Source of the DNA: Brasilonema angustatum HA4187-MV1
Lineage (GTDB): Bacteria; Cyanobacteriota; Cyanobacteriia; Cyanobacteriales; Nostocaceae
Length of the DNA: 64,000 nucleotides
Reading direction: 5' to 3'
NCBI GenBank assembly: GCA_019359695.1
Contig: JAHHGV010000013.1
Location: 104,690-168,689, forward strand
The position numbers and the translations under genes are program-made. This document shows positions 9,464 through 19,708 of the stretch, one piece after another. The first letter of the stretch is position 1. Each line of letters starts with the position of its first letter. The notes under the pieces were generated by a model. That model worked only from the letters and a program-made list of their open reading frames with translations. It had not been told where the DNA came from and did not search any database.

Positions 9464-12053
9464 CGAATCTTACCCTCAATTTATCTTTGTAAACAAAGAG
9501 GAAACCCAAACAGAATTTGCTCGGACAACTCAAGAATTATTAGATGATGAAGAAAATCAAGATGCTTATGATGATTTAATCGTCAGCATTGAGGCAAAAG
9601 AACAGGGATTAAACTTGCTGATTGGGGTTTGCGATGATGGTAACTTCCGCGATCGCATTATTTCCCACTACGAAGCTGAACTACAACAGAGCTTCCGTCC
9701 CTATCGAGTCACACTAACGCGGGGTGAACCGAGTCTCAAGGCTGCTATCAACCAACTGGTGGAACAAGAAGAATATCTCCGTCAGCTTAAGTCAGCGGTG
9801 ATAACTGTAACGGGTGTAGAACAACTTTATTTTCTCAGACTGGGGGAGGAACGTTCTGAACAGGAGAAATTTTTCGGGTACTTGCAGTGGACACGGGAAG
9901 CATTACGCGAGTTTCCTTACGCTATTGTCTTATGGGTGACTCACCAAATTCTTGTCAACCTGAGTCAAAAAGCACCAGATTTTTGGAGTTGGCGCAATGG
10001 TGTTTTCCGGTTTGTGTCAAAAAAAACTGTTACTGTTTCCAGTAAAGAGCTTGAATCTATCCGCTTTGCCTTCAGCGACTCGGAATTAGCTGACACAAAT
10101 GACTCTAACCCCGACTTCTTGCCCTTAGAAGATTTGCAAAACTTAATCGAGAAAATTGAACAGGAAAGGGGAGTAAAAGACCCTAGCTTAGCTACTTTGT
10201 ATTCAAGGTTGGGGCAAATTTACCGAAGGAGGTTAAATCGGAGTGAGGCTCAGGATTATAAGAAAGAACAAGACTTGGCAATTCTATATTTTACGAAAAC
10301 TACTAAACTGCAAAAAGAATTAGGTTTGGAGAGAGATTTAGCTATAAGCCTCCACAATCTGGCATCACTCTACCATTTTCAAGGACACTACAGCGAAGCT
10401 GAACCGCTGTATGAGGATGCTTTAGAACTGACAAAATGTCTGTTGGGAGAGAAACATCCCAATTTCGCTACAAGCCTTCACAACCTGGCGGGACTCTACG
10501 AGTCCCAAGGACGCTACAGCGAAGCCGAACCACTGTACCTACAAGCTTTAGAATTGAGAAAACGCCTGTTAGGAGAGGAACATCTCTCAGTTGCACAAAG
10601 CCTTAACGACTTGGCACTACTCTACTGTTCCCAAGGACGCTACAGCGAAGCCGAACCCCTGTACCAACAAGCTTTAGAACTGAGAAAACGCCTGTTGGGA
10701 GAGGAACACCCCTCAGTTGCACAAAGCCTTAATAACCTGGCAGTACTCTACAAGTCCCAAGGACTCTACAATGACTCTGAACCTCTGTACCAGCAAGCTT
10801 TAGAACTCTACAAACGCCTATTAGGGCAAGAACACCCCGCTGTCGCCACCAGCCTCAATAACCTGGCATTACTCTACTATTCCCAAGGACGCTACAGCGA
10901 AGCCGAGCCCCTGTACCAGCAAGCTTTAGAACTGACAAAACGTCTGTTGGGAGAAGAACATCCCGCTGTCGCCACCAGCCTCAACAACTTAGCATTACTT
11001 TATAAATCTCAAGGACGCTACACTGAAGCCGAACCTCTATACCAGCAAGCTTTAGAACTGACAAAACGTCTGTTGGGAGAAGAACATCCCGCAGTTGCAC
11101 AAAGCCTCAACAACTTAGCATTACTTTATAAATCTCAAGGACGCTACACTGAAGCCGAACCTCTGTACCAACAAGCTTTAGAACTGACAAAACGCCTGTT
11201 GGGAGAAGAACATCCCGTAGTTGCACAAATCTTCAACAACTTAGCATTACTTTATAAATCTCAAGGACGCTACACTGAAGCCGAACCTCTGTACCAGCGA
11301 GCTTTAGAACTGAGAAAACGCCTGTTGGGAGAGGAACATCCCGCAGTTGCACAAAGCCTCAATAACCTGGCAGAACTGTACCGTATTATTGGACACTACA
11401 CTGAAGCAGAACCACTGTATCTGAAAGCTTTGGAACTAACAAAACGCCTGTTGGGAGACAACCATCCCGATGTTGCCCTTATGTTAAATAATTTAGCATT
11501 ACTCTACTATAATCAAGGACGCTATCGAGAAGCTGAGCCATTGTCATTACAAGCAATAGAGAGGGATAAGCGATTGTTAGGAGAAAATCCTGGTTTTGCT
11601 ACAGACCTTCACAATTTGGCATTGATATACTCTGCTCAAGGAAGCTACAACAAAGCAGAAGCATTGTTTCTACAAGCTTTAAAACTTAAGCAACATCTAC
11701 TACCAAAGGATCACCCGCTTTTGGCAGACACTATGTACGCTTTAGGTAATATGTACAGACAACAGGGACACTATAGTGAAGCGGAACCTTGGTGTATAAA
11801 AGCATTGGAACTTGATAAACGTTTCCTGGGAGATAACCATCCAAATGTTGCTGAAAGTCTCAACAACCTGGCAGATCTCTATTTTTCCCAAGGACGCTAC
11901 AGCGAAACCGAACCGTTGTACCTGCAAGCTTTAAGGATTTGTGAGCAAGTTTTAGGTACAAATCATCCCAATACTGTTAGTGTCCGTAAAAATCTTGAAA
12001 GACTGCGCGTCGCAATGCATTCAGATGGTTTGAGTGGTGATAATACACCGTAG
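9453..12053 (+). CDS. large TPR (kinesin light chain-type) protein with N-terminal ATPase-like domain
   Basis: This 866-residue protein has two parts. Residues 1-200 look like an AAA-type fold without a good Walker A motif; LLIGVCDDGNFRDRI sits where the P-loop would be, and hydrophobic strands such as YAIVLWVTHQIL follow. From about residue 288, thirteen 42-residue kinesin light chain-type TPR units follow (core NNLALLYKSQGRYTEAEPLY). Units 5-8 are nearly identical even in DNA. TPR arrays bind proteins or peptides, so this is a plausible sensor or scaffold for the ATPase that overlaps it by 11 bases. No effector domain is recognisable. Confidence 0.85.
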   Translation: MEASESYPQFIFVNKEETQTEFARTTQELLDDEENQDAYDDLIVSIEAKEQGLNLLIGVCDDGNFRDRIISHYEAELQQSFRPYRVTLTRGEPSLKAAINQLVEQEEYLRQLKSAVITVTGVEQLYFLRLGEERSEQEKFFGYLQWTREALREFPYAIVLWVTHQILVNLSQKAPDFWSWRNGVFRFVSKKTVTVSSKELESIRFAFSDSELADTNDSNPDFLPLEDLQNLIEKIEQERGVKDPSLATLYSRLGQIYRRRLNRSEAQDYKKEQDLAILYFTKTTKLQKELGLERDLAISLHNLASLYHFQGHYSEAEPLYEDALELTKCLLGEKHPNFATSLHNLAGLYESQGRYSEAEPLYLQALELRKRLLGEEHLSVAQSLNDLALLYCSQGRYSEAEPLYQQALELRKRLLGEEHPSVAQSLNNLAVLYKSQGLYNDSEPLYQQALELYKRLLGQEHPAVATSLNNLALLYYSQGRYSEAEPLYQQALELTKRLLGEEHPAVATSLNNLALLYKSQGRYTEAEPLYQQALELTKRLLGEEHPAVAQSLNNLALLYKSQGRYTEAEPLYQQALELTKRLLGEEHPVVAQIFNNLALLYKSQGRYTEAEPLYQRALELRKRLLGEEHPAVAQSLNNLAELYRIIGHYTEAEPLYLKALELTKRLLGDNHPDVALMLNNLALLYYNQGRYREAEPLSLQAIERDKRLLGENPGFATDLHNLALIYSAQGSYNKAEALFLQALKLKQHLLPKDHPLLADTMYALGNMYRQQGHYSEAEPWCIKALELDKRFLGDNHPNVAESLNNLADLYFSQGRYSETEPLYLQALRICEQVLGTNHPNTVSVRKNLERLRVAMHSDGLSGDNTP

Positions 12054-12169
12054 AGCGATCAGTACATACAAAGAGTGCAAGTAACCATTTGGCGACAAAA
12101 TGCTTCATCCGAAGACATCGCAATTTTTGATAAAGTTTTAGCACAGTATTCCTAATACAGTTTAACAAC

Positions 12170-12985
12170 GTGCGGACTGACAAAATATTCTACAGTTTGT
12201 TTCAAGCTTTTCCCAGCATATTTTTTGATATAATTGGCGACACAACCATCAATCCCAATACTTATGAATTCGTTTCCATTGAACTCAAAGAAACTGCCTT
12301 TCGGATTGATGGTGTGTTTGTCCCAGCAACTGAAACCACAAATCAGCCAGTTTATTTTGTCGAAGTTCAGTTTCAACTAGACTCAAATTTTTATAGGCGC
12401 TTTTTTGCAGAAATCTTTCTCTATCTGCGTCAAAATACATCCGTTAAGTTTTGGCGTGCAGTTGTTATCTATCCCAACCAAAATTTCGATCCAGACGATC
12501 AACAGCCATATCAGTTGTTGCTGGAGAGTCCACAAGTCCAGCGCATTTATTTAGATGAATTAGGTACAGCCGCAGAAAACTCACTTCAACTTGCGGTTGT
12601 GCAGTTAATTATAGAACGAGAAGAGACAGCCGTTGATCGAGGTAGAGAATTGATTTTGCGGGCAAGACAACAACTGACAGATGAAGCGACCAGGACGCAA
12701 ATTGTAGAATTGATAGAAACCATCCTGTTGTACAAGTTTACTCAGTTAAGCCGAGAGGAGTTGGCAGCAATGTTGGGCATAGATGACGAATTCAGAAAGA
12801 CAAGGATGTATCAATCCATTAAGGAGGAAGGTAAGGAGGAAGGCTTAGAAGAAGGTAAGCTGCAAGCAAAGTTAGAAGCAGTACCCCGATTGTTAGCTTT
12901 AGGTTTGAGTGTCGAACAAGTAGCAAGGACTTTGGATTTGAGGCTGGAGCAAGTACAGCAAGCAGCCCAAAACCAATCTAGCTGA
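12170..12985 (+). CDS. Rpn-family / DUF2887-type protein (PD-(D/E)XK-like nuclease)
   Basis: The 271-residue product resembles the cyanobacterial DUF2887 branch of the Rpn (recombination-promoting nuclease, putative transposase) family. The N-terminal half shows the expected start (TDKIFYSLFQAFPSIFFDII), the acidic residue in AFRIDGVF and the FVEVQFQ strand, matching the D...ExQ pattern of PD-(D/E)XK nucleases. The C-terminus has the usual charged KEEGKEEGLEEGK linker and a small helix-turn-helix-like LSVEQVARTLDL. It starts with GTG 116 bases after the TPR gene. Such genes are often mobile; whether it works with the upstream pair is unknown. Confidence 0.85.
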   Translation: MRTDKIFYSLFQAFPSIFFDIIGDTTINPNTYEFVSIELKETAFRIDGVFVPATETTNQPVYFVEVQFQLDSNFYRRFFAEIFLYLRQNTSVKFWRAVVIYPNQNFDPDDQQPYQLLLESPQVQRIYLDELGTAAENSLQLAVVQLIIEREETAVDRGRELILRARQQLTDEATRTQIVELIETILLYKFTQLSREELAAMLGIDDEFRKTRMYQSIKEEGKEEGLEEGKLQAKLEAVPRLLALGLSVEQVARTLDLRLEQVQQAAQNQSS

Positions 12986-13128
12986 TAGCTAGTGCATAAG
13001 GTGTTTCATGGCTACAAAACAGAGCGATGCGGAAGCCGCCACCTCCGGTGAACGCACTTTCGGTGGCTCCCTTCTTTAACAATTATCAGTTATCACTCTT
13101 TACTGATAACTGATAACTGTTTACTGAT

Positions 13129-14073
13129 TTAACGAGGTGGATAATTTACGTTTGATATTTGTTGCCACAAATTTTGTGCATTGTTCGCCCACTGGAAATT
13201 CTTCTGAGCTTTGTATAAATCTCTGGCATATTGCAATACTTCTGCTGCCTGTGGGTATTGCTTTAACTCTATAAAAACTAACCCAGCGCTATAATAAGCA
13301 TTGGCATTATTTGTGTTTGCTTGTGCTGATTTTCTAAAAGCTTCTAATGCATCTTTTAATTTTCTTTGGTTCAAAAAAATGGCACCGAGATTGTAATAAG
13401 CTTCGGAATATTTTGGATTGATTTTAACTGCTTTGCGAAAGGCATCTTTTGCTTTATCGGCTTTGCCTTGCTGTAAATAACAGATGCCCATATGATACGC
13501 AGGTTCTGGTGCGTTTTGGCTCAGTTCCATTGCTTTTTTAAAGGATGCGATCGCTTGCTCACAATCTCGTTGTTGCTCGCGCAGCAACCCTAAGTTATAG
13601 TAAGCCACTCCCAGTTTAGGATCCAGTTGTATTGCTCGTTGCAAGTAATCGTTTGCTTGTTGCCAATTGCTTCCTTCCAAGAGTGAACCACCAAGATTAG
13701 CGTAAGCCAGGGCAAACTGGGGATCAGATTGTGTCGCTTTGTAAAATGCATCAGCCGCAGGTTGTAATTGTCCGGCTTGTCGCAGTGCTAGTCCTAAGTT
13801 GTAGTGAGCTGCGGCTAACTTGGGATCAAGTTCTGTGGCTTTACGAAATAAGGCGATCGCATCTTCTACTCTCCCCACCTGAATGGCTTCTAATCCTTGT
13901 GTTAAGTAATCTTGAGCGCTGCTATCAATGTATTGCGCCAGTTTTAGAAGGTGATCAGATAAAGGAGCAGCAGGAGGTGGAGAAGCTGAGGATGATGGGC
14001 ACACAAGGCTTTGGACTACTAATATGAAACCCACTAAAGTAGGAAGGCGATTTTTATAAAGAGGAACCTGCAT
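13129..14073 (-). CDS. exported TPR protein
   Basis: The 314-residue product has an N-terminal hydrophobic signal-like segment (LPTLVGFILVVQSLVCPSSS) and then about seven classic 34-residue TPR units such as AAAHYNLGLALRQAGQLQPA. It is probably a periplasmic or thylakoid-lumen scaffold; no catalytic motif is visible. It faces away from the EF-G-like gene, with 277 bases of AT-rich sequence between them. A short direct repeat of the TTATCAGT type lies just past its stop. Confidence 0.85.
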   Translation of the reverse strand: MQVPLYKNRLPTLVGFILVVQSLVCPSSSASPPPAAPLSDHLLKLAQYIDSSAQDYLTQGLEAIQVGRVEDAIALFRKATELDPKLAAAHYNLGLALRQAGQLQPAADAFYKATQSDPQFALAYANLGGSLLEGSNWQQANDYLQRAIQLDPKLGVAYYNLGLLREQQRDCEQAIASFKKAMELSQNAPEPAYHMGICYLQQGKADKAKDAFRKAVKINPKYSEAYYNLGAIFLNQRKLKDALEAFRKSAQANTNNANAYYSAGLVFIELKQYPQAAEVLQYARDLYKAQKNFQWANNAQNLWQQISNVNYPPR

Positions 14074-14350
14074 TGTTTTCTGGTGTTGGAACAGTTTAAG
14101 TTACGTTTACTTTACAAAGTTTATCTAACATATGACCACATTCATATAAGTTTAATTTTATATAGCAAATTTTGTAATAGTTAAATTATCTTGATTTAAA
14201 TATTACGAGAAACTACAATTTTTCACTACCTATATTAAAAGAGAGATAATCTCAAGTTAAGGAGACAATAATCTTTGGGATCATCAAATTTTGAACTATC
14301 AATAACATAAGATAACGCGGCTAGATATGTCTAGCTGCAAGGGAGGTTGT

Positions 14351-16399
14351 ATGAACGAAAAAGTGAAATCGGGTTCGCGAAATGTGGCAATTGTTGGTCC
14401 ATATTTAAGTGGAAAAACCACATTCCTGGAAAGTTTATTATTCGTTACAGGTGCAATAACTCGCAAAGGCAGCGTTAAGGATGGTAACACAATAGGAGAT
14501 AGTGCTGCTGAATCGCGCGATCGCCATATGAGTGTAGAAGTGAGTGCTGCTAGCACTGAATATAATGACACTCGCTTCACATTTATTGATTGTCCTGGAA
14601 GTGTGGAATTTGCCCAAGAAACGTACAACGCCTTAATGGGCGTGGATGCAGCAATTGTGGTTTGCGAACCCATCACAGACCGAGTCCTCACCCTTGCCCC
14701 TTTATTTAAATTCCTTGACGACTGGGAAATTCCTCACCTCGTCTTTGTGAATAAAATGGATCGGGCTAATATTAATGTTTTAGACACGCTACACGCCCTC
14801 AAAGCCGTTTCCAGTCGTCCCTTGGTAGCCCATCAATATCCCATCATCCAAGGGGAACAGCTCATGGGCTTTATCGACTTGGTGAGCGAACAAGCATACA
14901 AGTACCATGCAGGTGCACCTGCTGACCCCATCGCCTTCCCGGAAGAACTCAAAGAACAAGAACACACAGCACGGGCAGAAATGCTCGAAGCTTTGGCAGA
15001 TTTTGACGACCATTTACTAGAAGAACTTTTAGAAGACATCGAACCTCCCCAAGAAGAAATCCTCAAAGACCTGAAAATGGAATTAGGGGCAGATTTGGTT
15101 GTCCCTGTTTTCTTTGGAGTTGCTGAGCAAGATTACGGTGTACGCCCACTTCTAGAAGCTTTACTCAGAGAAGCGCCTGAACCAGAAACCACAGCAGAAC
15201 GTCGCTTAAAAGTTAAAAAAGGCGATTCCCCTGTGGCGCAAGTGCTGAAAACTTACTACACCCCCCAAGGTGGCAAATTATCTCTGGTACGAGTTTGGCG
15301 GGGTAAGTTAACTGATGGCATTGTTCTCAACGGTGTTCGTGCTGGTGGTCTTTACCGCCTCATGGGACAACAACAGCAGTCAATTAATCAAGCTTGTGTT
15401 GGTGAAATCGTTGCGATTAGTCGTTTAGAGGGTATTAAGACCGGGGATACTCTTTCTTGTGAACAGATAACGACAGCATTACCCAAAGCTGGACAACTAG
15501 AACCAGTTTATGCCCTGGCAATCACTCCCGAAAAGCGCAACGATGAAGTAAAACTCAGCAGTGCGATCACCAAGCTGTTGGAAGAAGACTGCTCTCTTGC
15601 TTGGGAACAACACGGCGATACCCACGAAGTTATTTTGTGGGGTCAAGGTGAGATTCATTTGCAAGTTGCACTAGACCGACTGCGCCGCAAATATAATTTG
15701 CCGATGACAACGCACTTACCGCAAGTGCCTTACAAAGAAACCATTCGCAAACCGGCGTCATCAATTCACGGACGCTACAAACACCAAAGCGGTGGTCACG
15801 GACAGTTTGGCGATGTTTACCTTGACATTCAGCCATTATCACGCGGCGAAGGCTTTAACTTCAAAGAAACTATCGTAGGTGGTGTCGTTCCTAGGCAATA
15901 CATTCCTGGTGTGGAAATAGGCGTGCGGGAGTTTCTGTCACATGGTCCCTTGGGTTTCCCCGTTGTGGATGTGGCGGTAACTTTAACAAATGGTTCATAC
16001 CACACTGTTGATAGTTCCGAGCAAGCATTTAAGCAAGCTGCCCGTCTTGCCATGCAAACAGGACTGCCGAAGTGTGAACCTACCCTGCTAGAACCGATCA
16101 TTCGTGTGCAAGTCTCCACTCCCAACGAATTTACTGCCAAAGTGCTGCAACTTGTCACTGGTAGGCGGGGGCAGATTTTGGGTTATGAAGGTGTGCATGA
16201 CTGGCAAGGATGGGACTGTGTGATCGCTTATCTACCACAAGCAGAGATGCAGAACTTTATTGTGGAGTTGCGATCGCTCACTCTTGGCGTTGGTTCCTTC
16301 CATTGGGAATACGACCATCTTCAAGAAGTTCCTGATAGAATTGCCGATCGCATTCTTACGTCTGGTAATGGCAATGGTGGTAATGGCAATGGTAAGTAA
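14351..16399 (+). CDS. elongation factor G-like GTPase
   Basis: This is a translational GTPase of the EF-G family, but a divergent paralogue rather than the main factor. The start is the ATG at 14351, with AAGGGAGG directly upstream (682 residues). GTPase motifs are G1 GPYLSGKTTF, G3 DCPGSVEF and G4 NKMD. The later EF-G domains are recognisable by GQGEIHLQVALDRL and GRYKHQSGGHGQFGD. The G3 motif reads DCPG, as expected. The tail is Gly/Asn rich. It lies alone between a minus-strand TPR gene and a repeat-rich spacer. The exact role, for example stress-related ribosome function, cannot be read from sequence. Confidence 0.93.
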   Translation: MNEKVKSGSRNVAIVGPYLSGKTTFLESLLFVTGAITRKGSVKDGNTIGDSAAESRDRHMSVEVSAASTEYNDTRFTFIDCPGSVEFAQETYNALMGVDAAIVVCEPITDRVLTLAPLFKFLDDWEIPHLVFVNKMDRANINVLDTLHALKAVSSRPLVAHQYPIIQGEQLMGFIDLVSEQAYKYHAGAPADPIAFPEELKEQEHTARAEMLEALADFDDHLLEELLEDIEPPQEEILKDLKMELGADLVVPVFFGVAEQDYGVRPLLEALLREAPEPETTAERRLKVKKGDSPVAQVLKTYYTPQGGKLSLVRVWRGKLTDGIVLNGVRAGGLYRLMGQQQQSINQACVGEIVAISRLEGIKTGDTLSCEQITTALPKAGQLEPVYALAITPEKRNDEVKLSSAITKLLEEDCSLAWEQHGDTHEVILWGQGEIHLQVALDRLRRKYNLPMTTHLPQVPYKETIRKPASSIHGRYKHQSGGHGQFGDVYLDIQPLSRGEGFNFKETIVGGVVPRQYIPGVEIGVREFLSHGPLGFPVVDVAVTLTNGSYHTVDSSEQAFKQAARLAMQTGLPKCEPTLLEPIIRVQVSTPNEFTAKVLQLVTGRRGQILGYEGVHDWQGWDCVIAYLPQAEMQNFIVELRSLTLGVGSFHWEYDHLQEVPDRIADRILTSGNGNGGNGNGK

Positions 16400-16469
16400 T
16401 TCTTGATTTTGGATGAATCAAAATCCTCTAATTTTGCACAGTTGCTGATTTTGGTAATGATCAGGACTT

Positions 16470-16583
16470 ATACCAATTCTCCATGAAGATGCACTTAATA
16501 TTTATGAAACGAACCGCCAAGACGCCAAGAACGCCAAGAATGAAAGAGTAAGTATTAAGTGCAAGTTTACAGAGAACTGGTAT
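16470..16583. repeat. MITE-like palindromic element (ATACCAATTCTC ends)
   Basis: The ends ATACCAATTCTC (16470-16481) and GAGAACTGGTAT (16572-16583) are inverted repeats with one mismatch. Inside, TGCACTTAATA pairs with TATTAAGTGCA, so most of the 114-base element can fold back. The 17-base segment 16477-16493 recurs exactly as its reverse complement at 32277-32293. This marks a dispersed non-autonomous family. Confidence 0.8.
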
Positions 16584-16639
16584 TATATCATGTCCGTTCA
16601 AATAACCGTCCGCAGCGACCGTTAACGCGGGCACCATTT

Positions 16640-16870
16640 CCCGCGTTGACCTCGAACCAACATAGGGAGGCAGCGCGTTGGAGAGCCAGCGCTGCAGGAG
16701 GGGAGCCAGTGCGTTGCGGAGAGCAGCGCCTTGCGGGGGTTCCCCCCGTTGTGGCGACTGCGGAGGGTTCCCCCCGTTGTAGCACCTGGCGTTCTCCCGA
16801 CCTAGGCGTCTGGCGTCCGGGTTCCCCGGCTTGTAGCGCGTGCCGTTCAACGGTGCACCACGTTTTTATC
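16640..16870. repeat. GC-rich degenerate repeat block
   Basis: The 16400-17028 spacer has no convincing gene. Within it is a GC-rich block with at least two copies of GGGTTCCCCCCGTTGT (near 16736 and 16765) and a decayed third near 16818, together with repeated GGAGCCAGCGC/GGAGAGCAGCGC pieces. Open frames on both strands here result from the base composition. Confidence 0.65.
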
Positions 16871-17028
16871 CGCCGCAAGACCGAGCGCTAAGTGGAGTAC
16901 CACTATAGCGTGGGGCTTACGGCGAAGAAGCTAAAATATGACATTGACATGATCAGCAGGAAATTCAATCAAGCTCTATCAAAGTTAATATTTGAATTGA
17001 AGATGTATTTTGTAAGGTATCTATAATA

Positions 17029-17547
17029 ATGAAGCGAAAAGATAAAACTCGGTTACAGTCTGTTTTCAGTGTCCTGCTCCTCTTTTTGTTAACTCTTTGT
17101 GGGTTGCTGTTGAATCCCGCCGCTGTTTTAGCTCAGGAGAATAAGGTTAATTACACGCTCGCCAACTTAGAACATCAAGATTTTTCCAATAAAGATTTAC
17201 ATGGAACGTCCTTTGCAGGTGGAATTATGCAGGCGGCAAACTTCCAAGGGGCAAATCTCAGTGGAACTATTCTCACCAAGGGATCGTTTCTGAAAGCAGA
17301 TTTAAGCGGAGCGAATCTTGCAGAAACATTTGCCGATCGCGTGATCTTTAGTGAAGCGAATTTAACCAACGCCATTTTGACTGATGGCATTTTCAGCAGT
17401 AGTCACTTCTTTGATGCAGTGATTACAGGAGCAGATTTTTCTAATTCAATTGTTGATCCTTACGAAGTGAAATTGATGTGCGAACGTGCTGATGGAGTTA
17501 ATCCTGTGACAGGTGTGTCAACCCGTGACAGCTTGGGATGTCGCTGA
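17029..17547 (+). CDS. exported pentapeptide-repeat protein
   Basis: The 172-residue product has a signal peptide (KRKDKTRLQ, a hydrophobic stretch, then AVLAQE near residue 36), followed by pentapeptide A(D/N)LXX repeats: [38 protein letters not shown]. The repeats form a right-handed beta-helix. The C-terminal part carries two cysteines (LMCERAD and SLGCR) that may form a disulfide in the lumen or periplasm. Such proteins are abundant in cyanobacteria and mostly of unknown function. mtnC follows 38 bases after its stop. Confidence 0.9.
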   Translation: MKRKDKTRLQSVFSVLLLFLLTLCGLLLNPAAVLAQENKVNYTLANLEHQDFSNKDLHGTSFAGGIMQAANFQGANLSGTILTKGSFLKADLSGANLAETFADRVIFSEANLTNAILTDGIFSSSHFFDAVITGADFSNSIVDPYEVKLMCERADGVNPVTGVSTRDSLGCR

Positions 17548-17584
17548 ATTGTCAATTATCAGTTAACTGTTCACTGATTTCCTC

Positions 17585-18313
17585 ATGACTGGACGCTACT
17601 GTAATACAGCAGACGTTATCCTCTTGGATATTGAAGGCACCACTACCCCGGTTGACTACGTCTTCGGGGTGTTATTTCCATTTGCCCGCGACTATGTAGC
17701 GGATTTTCTCACAACTCATCAGCAGGATGCACAGGTGCAGACTGATTTGCAATGGTTAAGGCAAGAGTACGAAACTGATTTAGCACAGGGGTTGTCAGTA
17801 CCTGATTGGCAGGAAACGGAGGCGACGGCGGCTGTTCCTTATATCCACCATTTGATTGCTATTGACCGCAAATCCACAGGGTTAAAATCGTTGCAGGGTA
17901 AGATTTGGAATCAGGGGTATCGAGATGGTACATTGCGATCGCAAATGTTTGCAGACGTAAAACCCGCATTTGAACGCTGGACAACTGCTGGCAAACGGCT
18001 GTTTATTTTCTCATCTGGCAGTGTGCAAGCGCAACAACTCCTATTTCAGTACAGTGAAGTGGGAGACTTGACTGTTTTTATCAGCGGTTACTTTGACACC
18101 CAAACGGGTTCCAAAAGGGAAGCCGAGAGTTATCGCAAAATAGCCGATGCTATCGGAATCGCACCAGACAAAATTCTCTTTATCTCAGACGTCACTGCTG
18201 AACTAAAAGCAGCTCAAGTTGCTGGAATGCAAACGCTGTTTTCCGTGCGACTGGGGAATCATTCGTCGGAGTCGGAGGGATTTACAGCGATTCACAATTT
18301 TGATAACGTTTGA
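17585..18313 (+). CDS. mtnC: enolase-phosphatase E1 (methionine salvage)
   Basis: MtnC is a HAD-superfamily enzyme that enolises and dephosphorylates 2,3-diketo-5-methylthiopentyl-1-phosphate in methionine salvage. The 242-residue product has HAD motif I with the specific LLDIEGTTTPVDYV signature, motif II in FIFSSGS, and the distal KILFISDV motif. It is full length and starts with ATG. No other salvage genes are adjacent. Confidence 0.96.
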   Translation: MTGRYCNTADVILLDIEGTTTPVDYVFGVLFPFARDYVADFLTTHQQDAQVQTDLQWLRQEYETDLAQGLSVPDWQETEATAAVPYIHHLIAIDRKSTGLKSLQGKIWNQGYRDGTLRSQMFADVKPAFERWTTAGKRLFIFSSGSVQAQQLLFQYSEVGDLTVFISGYFDTQTGSKREAESYRKIADAIGIAPDKILFISDVTAELKAAQVAGMQTLFSVRLGNHSSESEGFTAIHNFDNV

Positions 18314-18430
18314 TGCCTTTTACCAGATGCATGTCACCCCACCTGCTTTACTATCTAGCAAATCATTCATTGAACAGCATATATCAAATGGCAGTAAGCT
18401 GTTTATTTATGAGATTTGTATCAAACTACT

Positions 18431-19666
18431 ATGGCAACAATTAACGACAACTACCTCAAGCTCAAAGCAGGTTACCTATTCCCGGAAATAGGGCGACGAG
18501 TCAATGCTTTTGCACAAGCAAATCCGGATGCTAAGCTGATCAAGCTAGGTATTGGCGACGTCACAGAACCACTGCCAGAAGCTTGCCGCACAGCGATGAT
18601 TAAAGCGGTTGAAGAAATGGGCGATCGCGCTTCATTCAAAGGTTATGGTCCAGAGCAAGGCTATACTTGGTTACTGGAAAAAATAGCTGCCCAAGATTTT
18701 CAAGCGCGAGGATGCGAAGTTGATGCATCGGAAATCTTCACTTCCGATGGTTCTAAATGCGACACAGGCAACATTCTCGACATCTTTGGTAACAACAACA
18801 TCATCGCCGTCACTGATCCTGTGTATCCTGTATATGTAGACACAAATGTGATGGCAGGAAATACTGGATCAGCAAATGATAAAGGCGAATTCGAGGGCTT
18901 AGTTTATCTGCCAATTACGGCTGAAAACAACTTCACTGCCGAAATTCCTTCTCAAAAAGTCGATTTAATTTACCTCTGTTTCCCTAATAACCCCACTGGC
19001 GCTGTCGCTACGAAAGAACACTTAAAAGCATGGGTGGACTATGCTAGAGCACACGGCTCGATCATTTTCTTCGACGCTGCTTACGAAGCTTATATCACCG
19101 ATGCAGAACTTCCTCACTCCATCTACGAAATTGAAGGAGCAAGGGAATGTGCGATTGAGTTTCGTTCTTTCTCCAAAAACGCAGGTTTTACCGGTACCCG
19201 CTGTGCGTTCACCGTTGTCCCGAAAAACCTGACAGCAAAAGCAGCCGATGGTTCCGATGTGGAACTGTGGAAACTGTGGAACCGTCGCCAGTCCACCAAG
19301 TTTAATGGCGTATCTTACATTGTGCAACGTGGAGCTGAGGCAGTTTACTCCCAGGAAGGACAAGCGCAAATAAAGGAACTGATTAGCTTCTATTTGGAGA
19401 ATGCCGAAATTATTCGCGAGAAACTCACAGCCGCAGGATTAGCAGTTTACGGTGGTGTGAATGCACCTTACGTTTGGGTACAAACTCCCAACGGTTTGTC
19501 CAGTTGGGATTTCTTCGATAAGTTGCTGCACACCTGCAATGTTGTAGGTACACCTGGTTCTGGGTTTGGTGCAGCCGGGGAAGGTTACTTCCGCATTTCG
19601 GCTTTCAATAGTCGGGAGAATGTGGAAGAGGCGATGAAGCGAATTACAGACAGATTCACGTCTTAG
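18431..19666 (+). CDS. dapL: LL-diaminopimelate aminotransferase
   Basis: DapL converts tetrahydrodipicolinate directly to LL-diaminopimelate using glutamate and pyridoxal phosphate, the lysine and peptidoglycan route of cyanobacteria and plants. The start at 18431 gives 411 residues, the family length, beginning [20 protein letters not shown]. The class I/II aminotransferase fold is clear: [21 protein letters not shown] and the PLP-lysine segment [14 protein letters not shown]. An upstream in-frame TTG would add five residues. A terminator follows 43 bases downstream. Confidence 0.98.
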   Translation: MATINDNYLKLKAGYLFPEIGRRVNAFAQANPDAKLIKLGIGDVTEPLPEACRTAMIKAVEEMGDRASFKGYGPEQGYTWLLEKIAAQDFQARGCEVDASEIFTSDGSKCDTGNILDIFGNNNIIAVTDPVYPVYVDTNVMAGNTGSANDKGEFEGLVYLPITAENNFTAEIPSQKVDLIYLCFPNNPTGAVATKEHLKAWVDYARAHGSIIFFDAAYEAYITDAELPHSIYEIEGARECAIEFRSFSKNAGFTGTRCAFTVVPKNLTAKAADGSDVELWKLWNRRQSTKFNGVSYIVQRGAEAVYSQEGQAQIKELISFYLENAEIIREKLTAAGLAVYGGVNAPYVWVQTPNGLSSWDFFDKLLHTCNVVGTPGSGFGAAGEGYFRISAFNSRENVEEAMKRITDRFTS

Positions 19667-19708
19667 TGTAAAATTCCCTACAATCGTACGTTGTTTCCAT
19701 AAACTGCT

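Noticed and set aside
10330..11990. Regular repeats resembling a CRISPR array
   Set aside because: The period is 126 bases and in frame with a TPR protein, with no spacer structure; it is coding repeat.
16461..16891. Three overlapping frames on both strands (110, 129 and 96 codons)
   Set aside because: They fall in the GC-rich repeat block and a MITE, lack ribosome-binding sites and resemble no family. The open frames follow from base composition and palindromy.
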